Source of the DNA: Bacillus rubiinfantis
Lineage (GTDB): Bacteria > Bacillota > Bacilli > Bacillales > Cytobacillaceae
Length of the DNA: 64,000 nucleotides
Reading direction: 5' to 3'
Assembly: GCA_000752035.1 (NCBI GenBank)
Contig: CCFE01000011.1
Span: 126,501 to 190,500 of the forward strand
The notes beneath the pieces are model-generated. The model was not told where the DNA came from. It was given only the letters and a program-made list of their open reading frames with translations, and did not search any database. Numbering within the stretch: the first letter of the stretch is position 1; each line of letters begins with the position of its first letter. Shown here one piece after another: positions 27,036 through 35,365 of the stretch. Position numbers and translations under genes: made by a program.

Positions 27036-27878
27036 TTATTTAGTAGGAACAACGGCTCCTTTGTATTTTTCAAGAATGAAATCTTGAATTTCTTTCGATT
27101 GAAGTGCTTCTACAAGTGCTTTGATAGCTGGTTTACTTTCGTCACCTTTACGAACGGTAATGATATTTACATATGGTGATTCTTTATCCTCGATTGCAAT
27201 TGCATCTTTCACCGGATTCAACCCAGCATCAATTGCGTAGTTTGAATTGATGAGGACTGCGTCACCTTCACCATTATTATAGATTTGTGGTAATAGTTTT
27301 GGCTCATAGTCTGCATCAAATTTCAGTTTCTTCGGATTGTCGACAACATCCTTGATTTCTGCTTTTGTTTTATCAATACCATCTTTTAACTTAATTAAGC
27401 CTTCTTTTTCGAGTAATGAAAGCAGACGGCCATGGTCAGCAACTGAGTTACTCATAATCAGGTGAGCTCCATTAGGCAGGTCGCTAAGCTTTTTATATTT
27501 TTTTGAATAGATACCAATCGGTTCAATATGGATTCCGCCAGCGTTAACAAAGTCATAGCCAAATTCTTTAATTTGGGCATTTAAGTAAGGAATGTGCTGG
27601 AAGTAGTTTGCATCTAATTCCTTAGAGTCAAGCGCCTTATTCGGTAAAACATAATCTGTAAATGTTTTAATTTCTAAATCATAGCCCTTTTCTTTTAAAA
27701 TGGGTTTTGCTTTTTCTAAGATTTCAGCATGTGGAACTGGGGACGCACCGACAACAATTTTTGTATTGCCTTTATCACTTTTTTCCCCTGTGCCCTCAGA
27801 TTTTTGTTCTGATTTACCGCAGGCTGCTAATGCTAATACAAGTGTTAATGCTAATAATATAGTAAGCCATTTTTTCAT
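27036..27878 (-). CDS. metQ: Methionine-binding lipoprotein MetQ
   Basis: A 280-residue NlpA/MetQ lipoprotein with signal peptide and LALAAC lipobox. The binding domain begins KIVVGASPVPHAEIL, and HIPYLNAQIKEFG and NYAIDAGLNPV are family-typical. It delivers D- or L-methionine to MetNP. Last gene of the operon, 12 bp after metP; expression is set by the SAM riboswitch upstream of metN. Confidence 0.93.
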   Translation of the reverse strand: MKKWLTILLALTLVLALAACGKSEQKSEGTGEKSDKGNTKIVVGASPVPHAEILEKAKPILKEKGYDLEIKTFTDYVLPNKALDSKELDANYFQHIPYLNAQIKEFGYDFVNAGGIHIEPIGIYSKKYKKLSDLPNGAHLIMSNSVADHGRLLSLLEKEGLIKLKDGIDKTKAEIKDVVDNPKKLKFDADYEPKLLPQIYNNGEGDAVLINSNYAIDAGLNPVKDAIAIEDKESPYVNIITVRKGDESKPAIKALVEALQSKEIQDFILEKYKGAVVPTK

Positions 27879-27890
27879 TGTTTTCTCTCC

Positions 27891-28556
27891 TTATCTTTTA
27901 TCTAATTTTGAAGTGATACTATCACCGATAAACTGAATAACAAATACAATGATGAGGATAATTACGGTCGCCACCACAGTAACATCGTTTTGGTTTCGCT
28001 GATATCCGTAATTATAAGCAAGATTTCCTAAGCCTCCAGCACCAATAGCACCGGCCATTGCCGTATAACCAACAAGTGCAATCGCTGTTACCGTAATACC
28101 GGAAATAAGGGCTGGCATCGATTCCGGAAGAAGGACCTTCCAAATAATTGTTCCGGTAGTCGCTCCCATCGATTTTGCTGCTTCAATAACACCTTTATCG
28201 ATTTCCCGCAGTCCAATTTCAACCATTCTCGCATAAAATGGGGCTGCACCGATTATCAGTGCTGGCAAGGCAGCATTTTCACCAATCATCGTCCCAACGA
28301 TAAAGGTTGTGAATGGTATCAACAGGACAATTAAAATAATAAACGGAATGGACCGAAAAACATTCACAATCGCACTAATGACCGTATTAATCGGCTTATT
28401 TTCCCACAAATTATCTTTTGCTGTGAGAAAGAGCAGCATTCCAAGAATAATTCCTAAGATAAACGTAATCAGAACTGATATACCTGTCATATATAATGTT
28501 TGTTTCGTGGCATCCCACATAATAAGCCAATCCACATTAGGGAAAAATTTACTCAT
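27891..28556 (-). CDS. metP: Methionine ABC transporter permease MetP
   Basis: A 221-residue permease with five predicted membrane helices and the conserved EAA loop KSMGATTGTIIWKVLLPES. It matches MetI/MetP, including GAGGLGNLAYNYGYQRN. It overlaps the end of metN by 8 bp, so they are coupled. Forms the membrane pore of the methionine importer. Confidence 0.93.
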   Translation of the reverse strand: MSKFFPNVDWLIMWDATKQTLYMTGISVLITFILGIILGMLLFLTAKDNLWENKPINTVISAIVNVFRSIPFIILIVLLIPFTTFIVGTMIGENAALPALIIGAAPFYARMVEIGLREIDKGVIEAAKSMGATTGTIIWKVLLPESMPALISGITVTAIALVGYTAMAGAIGAGGLGNLAYNYGYQRNQNDVTVVATVIILIIVFVIQFIGDSITSKLDKR

Positions 28557-29574
28557 TTGAAAGCACCTCCACTCCTACCTGCTGTGAACGAATATAGTCA
28601 ACAGCCTTGTCCACTTCATTAGCATCACCATCGATATGAATGAACAGCGTTCCATATGAGCCGCTTTGCGTTTGCGAAATCTTTCCTTGCAAAATATTTA
28701 CACTAACTTGCGAATTTCGTATTAAATTGGTAATTAGCGGCTGCTCCGCCGATTCTCCTATGAATGTTAATTGGACAACTTGCCCTGAATGGTAACGCTC
28801 CAGCAAGTGCTCGACTGTTTCAGTTGTCTCCTCCGGTTCAGATACCTGCTGCACAAACCGTTTCGTAATCGACTGCTGTGGGTTTCTAAATACATCTAGG
28901 ACAGATCCCATTTCCACTACTTTACCGTTTTCCATCACAGCAACCCGGTGACAGATTTTTCGAATCACATGCATTTCATGCGTGATCAGAACAATCGTTA
29001 ATCCTAGCCGCTTATTAATATCAACCAGTAAGTCCAAAATCGAATCAGTTGTCTGTGGGTCTAATGCAGACGTTGCTTCATCACAGAGCAACACCTTTGG
29101 ATTGTTCGCTAATGCTCTAGCAATCCCAACACGTTGTTTTTGCCCGCCGCTAAGCTGTGAAGGATAAGCATTCTCTCTGCCCTCCAAGCCGACAAGCTTG
29201 ATTAGTTCAGATACGCGTTTTTTTCGCTCGGGGCCTTTGACACCAGCAATCTCCAACGGAAAGGCGATATTTTCACTAACGGTACGTGACCATAATAGAT
29301 TGAAATGTTGGAAAATCATACTGATTTCCTGGCGTGCTTTGCGGAGTTCACTGCCCTTAATCTTAGAAATCTCCCTGCCAGCAACCGCAACCGTTCCTTC
29401 CGTAGGCAGCTCCAGTCCATTTAACATCCGGATTAACGTACTTTTACCGGCGCCGCTATAACCAATTACCCCAAAAATTTCTCCTTCTTGGATATCTAAG
29501 TTAACATCATCCACAGCTGTTAATTGTCCCTGTTTAGATGGAAAAATTTTGCGGACATTTTTAATAGAAATCAT
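28549..29574 (-). CDS. metN: Methionine ABC transporter ATPase MetN
   Basis: A 341-residue ATPase with Walker A GYSGAGKST, signature LSGGQKQR and Walker B LLCDEATSALD. Residues from about 260 form the NIL (ACT-like) domain, which in this family binds methionine and inhibits transport. First gene of metNPQ (yusCBA in B. subtilis), behind a SAM-I riboswitch. Confidence 0.94.
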   Translation of the reverse strand: MISIKNVRKIFPSKQGQLTAVDDVNLDIQEGEIFGVIGYSGAGKSTLIRMLNGLELPTEGTVAVAGREISKIKGSELRKARQEISMIFQHFNLLWSRTVSENIAFPLEIAGVKGPERKKRVSELIKLVGLEGRENAYPSQLSGGQKQRVGIARALANNPKVLLCDEATSALDPQTTDSILDLLVDINKRLGLTIVLITHEMHVIRKICHRVAVMENGKVVEMGSVLDVFRNPQQSITKRFVQQVSEPEETTETVEHLLERYHSGQVVQLTFIGESAEQPLITNLIRNSQVSVNILQGKISQTQSGSYGTLFIHIDGDANEVDKAVDYIRSQQVGVEVLSNE

Positions 29575-29681
29575 GACATCACCTGCTTTATCCTAATTGA
29601 GTATAGGTTTTGACTTTTTCAGTAAATAGATTCCGAATCCATGATCAAAAGTGTGTTAGACCATTTCCTCATATTATAAAA

Positions 29682-29836
29682 ATAGCCTCTCTGCGCAGGC
29701 AGAAAGGCACGTAAAATCTATCCTTTCTCCCATCTTTCAAAGCTTATTGCTTTGTGTGAATTGGCACCATTTCAATAATCATTGACGGTTGCCGGGCTTC
29801 ATCGGGCACATCCCTCCACCTCTCTTGATAAGAGTA
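29682..29836 (-). ncRNA. SAM-I riboswitch (S box) upstream of metNPQ
   Basis: On the minus strand, CTTATCAAGAGAGGTGGAGG (P1 strand and S-box core), then GATGAAGCCCGGCAACC and GGTGCCAATTC appear in the canonical order. They are followed by a terminator stem at 29685-29708 with a T-run. High SAM should end transcription before metN. The stretch from 29575 to 29681 shows nothing else. Confidence 0.93.
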
Positions 29837-29959
29837 TTAAGCAAATCCTATATTCAATTAATACGTTCATTTGTTAAAGTAATCTCTTAAATACAAATGC
29901 AATCGTATCATGGAAAAATAACAGTGTCAATTACTTTTTTTTATGAATGTTTGGTAATT

Positions 29960-31276
29960 TCAGGCGTTCGCTTTTAAAGAGGTTTCACCTGTCGCTGCTT
30001 CAATTGCCCCCTCAAGGTCTTCGATTAGATCATCGACATTTTCGATTCCAATGGAGAGGCGGATTAGGTCTTCGGAAACACCAGCTGCTTTCAGTCCCTC
30101 TGCATCAAGCTGTTGATGTGTTGTGCTGGCAGGGTGGATGATTAGACTCTTAGTATCGCCAACATTAGCCACGTGTGCCCAGATGTTAATTGAATTAATT
30201 AATGTTGCTCCAGCCTCTTTCCCGCCTTTAATCCCAAACACAACCATGGAACCTGCACCTTTCGGAAGATATTTCTGAGCAAGTTCGTAATCAGAGTGTG
30301 ATGGATGTCCTGGATAAGAAACCCATTCAACTCCAGGATGGTTCGTTAAATATTCAACGATTTTTTGCGTATTCGCTACATGCTCCTTCATACGGACATG
30401 AAGCGTTTCTAATCCAAGTACAAATTGGAAGGCATTCTGCGGACTTAACGCCGGACCTAAGTCACGTAATAGCTGGACACGGGCTTTGACAATATAAGCT
30501 GCTGCCCCAAGTGCGTCGGCATAAACGAGTCCATGGTAGCTGTCATCTGGTGTCGTGAATCCTGGGAATTTTGGCGAATTCCAATCAAATTTGCCGCCAT
30601 CAACAATGATACCGCCTGTTGTTGTCCCATTCCCTAGTAACCATTTCGTCGCGGAGTGCACAACAATATCAGCACCATATTCAATTGGACGGCAGAGGTA
30701 AGGAGTTGCAAACGTATTATCAATAATTAGCGGCACACCGGCAGAATGGGCAATCTCAGCTACCTTTTCGATATCGAGCACAGTTAAGCTCGGATTTCCG
30801 ATTGTCTCTGCAAATACTGCCTTTGTTTTTTCAGTGATAGCAGTACGGAAATTCTCCGGATCACTTGGATCAACAAATTTAACGTTGATACCGTATTTAG
30901 GTAGTGTCACAGCAAATAAATTATATGTTCCCCCATAAAGAGTAGAGGCAGAAACAATTTCATCACCTGCTTCAGCAATGTTGAGAATGGCGAGCGTAAT
31001 CGCCGCCATACCGCTAGCTACCGCCAACGCCCCAATCCCGCCTTCCAGTAGTGCAACTCTCTCTTCAAACACCGTAGTCGTTGGATTATGGATCCGCGTA
31101 TAAATATAGCCAGGTTCAGCTAATGAAAAAAGGTTTGCGGCATGTTCTGTATTTTTGAATTGATAGGCATTATTTTGATAGATTGGAACAGCTCTAGCAC
31201 CTGTTACCGGGTCAGGTGACAGCCCTCCGTGAACACTTAATGTTTCAAAACGATATTTTTTCTGATTGTCCGCCAT
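29960..31276 (-). CDS. metY: O-acetylhomoserine sulfhydrylase
   Basis: A PLP enzyme of about 438 residues in the Cys/Met metabolism family. Its length and N-terminus (ETLSVHGGLSPDPVTGARA) fit the MetY subgroup, which makes homocysteine from O-acetylhomoserine and sulfide. The PLP lysine lies in HSATKWLLGNGTT. I choose ATG 31276, seven nt after GGGAGAG, over ATG 31282, which is only one nt away. It sits between metNPQ and yusD, a place without this gene in B. subtilis, and has its own SAM riboswitch. Confidence 0.9.
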   Translation of the reverse strand: MADNQKKYRFETLSVHGGLSPDPVTGARAVPIYQNNAYQFKNTEHAANLFSLAEPGYIYTRIHNPTTTVFEERVALLEGGIGALAVASGMAAITLAILNIAEAGDEIVSASTLYGGTYNLFAVTLPKYGINVKFVDPSDPENFRTAITEKTKAVFAETIGNPSLTVLDIEKVAEIAHSAGVPLIIDNTFATPYLCRPIEYGADIVVHSATKWLLGNGTTTGGIIVDGGKFDWNSPKFPGFTTPDDSYHGLVYADALGAAAYIVKARVQLLRDLGPALSPQNAFQFVLGLETLHVRMKEHVANTQKIVEYLTNHPGVEWVSYPGHPSHSDYELAQKYLPKGAGSMVVFGIKGGKEAGATLINSINIWAHVANVGDTKSLIIHPASTTHQQLDAEGLKAAGVSEDLIRLSIGIENVDDLIEDLEGAIEAATGETSLKANA

Positions 31277-31310
31277 TCCCATCTCTCCCTTTCATAACAG
31301 CCAATAACGA

Positions 31311-31447
31311 GAAAACCCCACTTCCTAAGAAGAGGGGCAGCTCTTCTTATCTTTCAGAGCTATTTGCTCTGCTGGAATTAGCACCGTGTGTCAAACCGGT
31401 TGCCGGGCATCTTTGGGCCAGTCCCTCCGCCACTCTCGATAAGAATA
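31311..31447 (-). ncRNA. SAM-I riboswitch (S box) upstream of metY
   Basis: The minus strand reads CTTATCGAGAGTGGCGGAGG, then GATGCCCGGCAACC and GGTGCTAATTCC, then AGATAAGAAG closing P1. The terminator pairs CCCC(T)CTTC with GAAG(T)GGGG and ends in TTTTCTC at 31313-31336. It should repress metY when SAM is abundant. Confidence 0.94.
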
Positions 31448-31525
31448 ATTATTGAAATGTTAATTATTAATTAAATATTTTAAAAATACTATACATGAAG
31501 ATTAATTCCGAGTCAATAAGTTTGA

Positions 31526-31879
31526 TTAAATTATTTTTGCTAGGTGAACGTCAGGTTTTGTCAAATAGAATATCGATTCTAGCAGTAAAGCATTTCTAAG
31601 TGATGATTTAACCTGTAAACTGCCTATTTTCTCAAGGACACGCAGCCTTTCCCTCCCCATCAGTAGCAGGTCAATTGCTTCTGTGCTTCCGGAAATGATG
31701 ATTTTGGTCTGAGTCTCATTTGAAACTTCTTGCAGCGTAACATTTCCATTATGAAAAACTAGATGATACTTTTTGTCGTCTGTGGCTATTGTTACTAACA
31801 TATCAAGCCCTTTTAGCAACGGGCGAATATGCTCCTTTTTTTTCAGAGTTTTTATAAATTGAAACATAATTGCGCTCAT
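31526..31879 (-). CDS. yusD: YusD-like small protein, SCP2-type fold
   Basis: A protein of about 117 residues. The arrangement of strands (YHLVFHNGNVTLQ, KIIISGSTEAIDLLLMG) resembles the SCP-2 sterol-carrier fold, in which a hydrophobic tunnel binds lipid-like ligands. Position after the met genes fits B. subtilis yusD. ATG 31879 is preferred since GGAG lies 8 nt upstream; the in-frame GTG 31897 lacks a site. Function unknown. Confidence 0.7.
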   Translation of the reverse strand: MSAIMFQFIKTLKKKEHIRPLLKGLDMLVTIATDDKKYHLVFHNGNVTLQEVSNETQTKIIISGSTEAIDLLLMGRERLRVLEKIGSLQVKSSLRNALLLESIFYLTKPDVHLAKII

Positions 31880-32122
31880 CCCCATCACTCCGGTCACATT
31901 CTTTTACTTGTAGATTCAGTAAGGAATGCTGTTTTTCCTTTAACAATCGCTCGACAGTTTCCGGAAATTTCCCGAGAAATATGTCAGAATTGCGGGAATT
32001 CTGGGTATGAGAATGTTTGAAGCTATATAAGTTCACTAATTATTTAGAAGTGGAGGCGCAGTAAGTGGCTAAACTTCGATAAAATGAAAGAGAATTCTAT
32101 TAAATGGGAGAGGATGTGTAAA

Positions 32123-33034
32123 GTGATTAGTCAGCCGCGAACACCTACAAAGGACTTGCTGATTATGAGATTATTAAATGCGCGTATGAATTTTTCTAGT
32201 GAAGACAAATTGTATTATTCCAGGATTGAAAAGGGATTTCAAGGTGAATTACAATTTGATTCTTTATCTGATAAGCTTAAAAGTGACTGCATTGTTAAAA
32301 AGGGATTATTGTTAGAGGTACATAATAGTGAATTTCAAATTGACTCTTTGATTATGTTTCGAAAGTTAATTTTCCTGTTAGATATAAAAAATTATGAAGG
32401 TGACTATTATTGTGAAGAAAACAAACTATTTTTCGCAAATGGAAATATTGTAAAGGATCCATTACCACAGTTAATGAGATGTGAATCTTTATTTCTCCAA
32501 TTAATGCAAAAACTTGGATATCATTTTCCCGTAGTTTCTCATTTGGTTTTTGTTAACCCCGAATTTACCCTCATGCAAGCCCCGAAAGATTATCCTATTA
32601 TTTATCCAACTCAATTAAATCGGTTTATGAAAAAATTAAACTGTATCCCTGCAAATTTAACCGGTATGCATGAAGCTTTTGCTAAACAATTACAGTCTCT
32701 TCATAAGAAAGAGTCTAAAAACAGGAGAATTCCTGAGTATCATTATCAACAATGCAAAAAGGGCATCATATGTGAGAATTGCCAATCGCTTTTAACAAAT
32801 GTTGAGGGAAATTTCGTAATATGTATGAAGTGTGGTCATCGAGAAGAGGTTGATTCTGCTGTTTTAAGAAGTGTAGATGAACTCAAACTCCTTTTTCCAG
32901 AGGAGAGGATTACCACGGCAAAAGTTCACGATTGGTGTTCAATAGTGAAGTCACGAAAAACAATAAGAAGGATCCTATTGCAGAATTTAAATTCGGTGGG
33001 GAAGACCAAAGTTCGATATTTTATTAGTAAATAA
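32123..33034 (+). CDS. NERD-domain (nuclease-related) protein with zinc ribbon
   Basis: A protein of about 303 residues. The NERD domain spans roughly residues 35-150 and holds a PD-(D/E)xK-like set: GELQFDSL (E42), QIDSL (D74) and DIKNYEG (D87, K89). A C-terminal zinc ribbon follows (CENCQ ... CMKCGH). NERD proteins are predicted nucleases, often in plasmid or accessory loci; the zinc ribbon may bind nucleic acid. The start is uncertain: GTG 32123 has GGGAGAGG nine nt upstream, whereas ATG 32114 touches that site. It lies in a segment absent between yusD and yusE of B. subtilis. Confidence 0.8.
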   Translation: MISQPRTPTKDLLIMRLLNARMNFSSEDKLYYSRIEKGFQGELQFDSLSDKLKSDCIVKKGLLLEVHNSEFQIDSLIMFRKLIFLLDIKNYEGDYYCEENKLFFANGNIVKDPLPQLMRCESLFLQLMQKLGYHFPVVSHLVFVNPEFTLMQAPKDYPIIYPTQLNRFMKKLNCIPANLTGMHEAFAKQLQSLHKKESKNRRIPEYHYQQCKKGIICENCQSLLTNVEGNFVICMKCGHREEVDSAVLRSVDELKLLFPEERITTAKVHDWCSIVKSRKTIRRILLQNLNSVGKTKVRYFISK

Positions 33035-33125
33035 TGAATTGTTTAGAGGTACATTGTGTCAACCACTATAAGCATATTCCTGTAGCTCTTTTTTGGTGGA
33101 TAGGCTAGCTATGTAGATTTCCAGC

Positions 33126-33708
33126 TTGGTTTCTTACTTCTTTAGTAAAATTTATCTTTCCTAGGGCAAAATCAACGCTTGTTTTTTACCGCCTGAACCG
33201 TTTTTTCTCTTCCTTGGGAAAATTCATTAATGGTTTCTTACCGTACCAATGATTTTCCTCTTTCCTAGGGCAAAATCAACGCTTGATTTTTACCGCCTGA
33301 ACCGTTTTTTCTCTTCCTTGGGAAAATTCATTGTTGGTTTCTTACCGCACCAATGATTTCCCTCTTTCCTAGGGCAAAATCAACGCTTGATTTTTACCGC
33401 CTGAACCGTTTTTTCTCTTCCTCGGGAAAATTCATTAATGGTTTCTTACCGCACCAATGATTTCCCTCTTTCTTAGGGCAAAATCAACGCTTGATTTTTA
33501 CCGCCTGAACCGTTTTTTCTCTTCCTTGGGAAAATTCATTAATGGTTTCTTACCGTACCAATGATTTCCCTCTTTCCTAGGGCAAAATCAACGCTTGATT
33601 TTTACCGCCTGAACCGTTTTTTCTCTTCCTTGGGAAAATTCATTAATGGTTTCTTACCGCACCAATGATCTCCCTCTTTCTTCGGTAAAAATCAACGCTT
33701 GATTTATT
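33126..33708. repeat. 52/104-bp higher-order tandem repeat
   Basis: About 5.6 copies of a 104-bp unit. The CCTAGGG (or variant) landmark recurs at 33160, 33264, 33368, 33472, 33576 and 33680, exactly 104 bp apart. Each unit is itself two diverged 52-bp monomers, one containing TTCCTAGGGCAAAATC and the other TTCCTTGGGAAAATTC, with a shared TTACCG block. Neighbouring dimers are nearly identical, whereas the two monomers differ at many positions. No unique spacers are present, so it is not CRISPR. Confidence 0.93.
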
Positions 33709-33919
33709 AGTTGGCCTGCCAAAAAATCATCTCTATATTGGTGGGGGTGTCATAGATAAAAATGGAATACCTTTCTTTCCGAACATTCCTACGGAAGAAA
33801 TATTTACTGCTCCCCATAAAAATAAGGTGAATGGCAAATTGGAAGGCACTAAACCTCTTATCTTTGGGGGAAGTGTCATCGATGATTTTTATTCCTTTTT
33901 ATATTCAACTTCTTATTGA
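33704..33919 (+). pseudogene. 3' remnant of an M29 aminopeptidase (AmpS/PepS) gene
   Basis: About 71 codons in one frame up to TGA 33917-33919 encode VGLPKNHLYIGGG, then FFPNIPTEEIFTAPH and a TKPLIFGG segment, which match the substrate and metal region of M29 metal aminopeptidases. There is no start codon or ribosome site, and both the upstream two thirds and the C-terminal catalytic end are missing. The tandem array directly abuts its 5' end. It is a decayed fragment, not a functional gene. Confidence 0.75.
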
Positions 33920-34106
33920 AATAAAGGGGCAGGTTTGTTCAATCAGGGCAATCGTTTCTTATGCTATAGGTGCAGAATCTTTTAATAAATGAATTGGACA
34001 AATATGAGATTAAAAGACTTATACATATTTTAAATTAATTCATAAAATGCCCAAAGTTAAAAAATAAGGTTATTATCCAAAACAAGGTTGATTTATAAAA
34101 AAACTA

Positions 34107-34137
34107 TTGACTACCACCTTGGGGGGTAGCTTATGCT
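34107..34137 (+). promoter_or_regulatory. MerR-type promoter with operator dyad
   Basis: TTGACT (34107-34112) and TATGCT (34132-34137) are separated by 19 bp, the overlong spacer typical of MerR-activated promoters. The spacer holds a CTACC/GGTAG dyad (34111-34115 and 34125-34129). It directly precedes the MerR gene, pointing to autoactivation. Confidence 0.8.
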
Positions 34138-34159
34138 TTTTTTGGGAGGTGTGATAGTT

Positions 34160-35035
34160 ATGTTAATTAATGAAGCAAGTAAGTTAACAAATTTGACTAA
34201 AAAAGCTATTGAGTATTACATAGAACAAAAATTAATAAATCCCACTATTTTAGAAAACGGGTATCGTGATTTCAGTGAAAATGATATAGAATGTTTAAAA
34301 AAAATCTATGTCTTCCGTAAACTTGGACTTAGTACAGAGGAAATCAAATCAGTTCTTGCCGATACGACAAACAATACATTGCAAAAGATATCCGTAAAAA
34401 GAGAATTAATTATGCAAAGGGATCAGGAAAAAAAGACCATTCTCGACCATCTAATTTTTGGTGAAGATTTTTCTGATCTTTGTAAGGAATTGAGAGCAAT
34501 TGATCAGCGTTCAACTGTTACCGAAAAGTTATTAGAGACTTTTCCTGGTTATTACGGTCAATTTATTTGCCTACATTTTGCACGATTTTTGAATGAGCCT
34601 ATTACAACTTCTGTACAGCAATCTGCGTATGAAGAAATAATAGCATTTCTGGATAATATACCCTCATTACAGTTATCTGAAGACTTACAATTATTCATAA
34701 TGGAAAACACCAAGCATATTAATACCGAAAGTATTCGTGACGTGATAGAGAATACAAAGCAATCTATTGAGAATCCTGATAAATTCTTGTCAGAAAACAA
34801 GGAAGTTATCGAGCGATACTTGGCTTACAAGCAGTCTAAAGAATACAAAAATTCCCCCATTTATAAGTTCGAAACCACTCTTAAAGAGTTTAATAGTACA
34901 AGTGGTTATTATGATGTATTCCTTCCTGCAATGAGAAAATTAAGTGCTTCTTATTCGGAGTATTATAAACAGATGGAATTAGCAAACGAAAAGTTACTGT
35001 TACAATATCCAGAAATAAATAAATTGAACAACTAA
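34160..35035 (+). CDS. MerR-family transcriptional regulator
   Basis: A 291-residue regulator. Residues 1-70 are a MerR winged helix (LINEASKLTNLTKKAIEYYIEQKLI ... RKLGLSTEEI, split here only as landmarks). A dimerisation helix follows, then a long helical C-terminal domain of about 180 residues with no cysteine metal site. It thus looks like a small-molecule or protein-sensing type rather than a metal sensor. ATG 34160 is used, since GGGAGGTG lies just upstream and the in-frame ATG 34133 sits inside the promoter -10. No obvious target gene is adjacent. Confidence 0.82.
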   Translation: MLINEASKLTNLTKKAIEYYIEQKLINPTILENGYRDFSENDIECLKKIYVFRKLGLSTEEIKSVLADTTNNTLQKISVKRELIMQRDQEKKTILDHLIFGEDFSDLCKELRAIDQRSTVTEKLLETFPGYYGQFICLHFARFLNEPITTSVQQSAYEEIIAFLDNIPSLQLSEDLQLFIMENTKHINTESIRDVIENTKQSIENPDKFLSENKEVIERYLAYKQSKEYKNSPIYKFETTLKEFNSTSGYYDVFLPAMRKLSASYSEYYKQMELANEKLLLQYPEINKLNN

Positions 35036-35094
35036 GCTAATAAAAGTGATGTTACTGTTAGGTCTTGATAATTTTTGTAGGGTACTTTAGGTTA

Positions 35095-35137
35095 AAAACA
35101 GCGATAAGGAAAATTAAACTTGTCACTGTTTTTTTGC
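35095..35137 (+). terminator. Terminator after the MerR gene
   Basis: AAACAGCGATAAG pairs with CTTGTCACTGTTT (two G-U/A-C irregularities), followed by a T-run. Confidence 0.65.
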
Positions 35138-35182
35138 ATTTGGAAAATATCAATATTTCGGCTATATATTTCCCTATTTCAA

Positions 35183-35333
35183 AGAAAAGCGCAGGCGGCT
35201 TGGTTATCGCCTTACAAATTGGAGGGGCTTCGCCTGAGATAAAGGAAACACGATGAACGTAGTGAATCGATGTTGACTTATCGTAGGGAGGAGGGCATGA
35301 AATTTGCTAGGCAATAGGCGCCGGAGCTAGACA
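35183..35333. repeat. Dispersed Bacillaceae-type intergenic repeat
   Basis: A GC-richer block of about 150 bp begins AAAAGCGCAGGCGGCTTGG and ends GGCGCCGGAGCTAGAC. It contains the segment ATGAACGTAGTGAATCGATG. I recognise this general pattern (AAAAGCG...GCGCCGGAGCTAGAC) as a family of dispersed repeats in Bacillus relatives. The ends are roughly complementary (AGCGCAGGCG/ CGCCGG), so it may fold as RNA or DNA. The short open frame over it is not a gene. Confidence 0.6.
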
Positions 35334-35364
35334 AAAATGCAGACACATCAACGTGTCTGCATTG
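35334..35364 (-). terminator. Terminator after yusE
   Basis: AATGCAGACAC and GTGTCTGCATT pair around a 6-nt loop, followed by TTTTTG on the minus strand. Confidence 0.85.
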
Positions 35365-35365
35365 A

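Noticed and set aside
29682..31447. T-box leaders ahead of the methionine genes
   Set aside because: The T-box core is absent and S-box motifs are complete at both sites.
33126..33708. Possible CRISPR array
   Set aside because: Units are contiguous 52/104-bp repeats without unique spacers, and there are no cas genes.
35065..35256. 63-codon open frame after the MerR gene
   Set aside because: It runs through the terminator and into the dispersed repeat, without a ribosome site.
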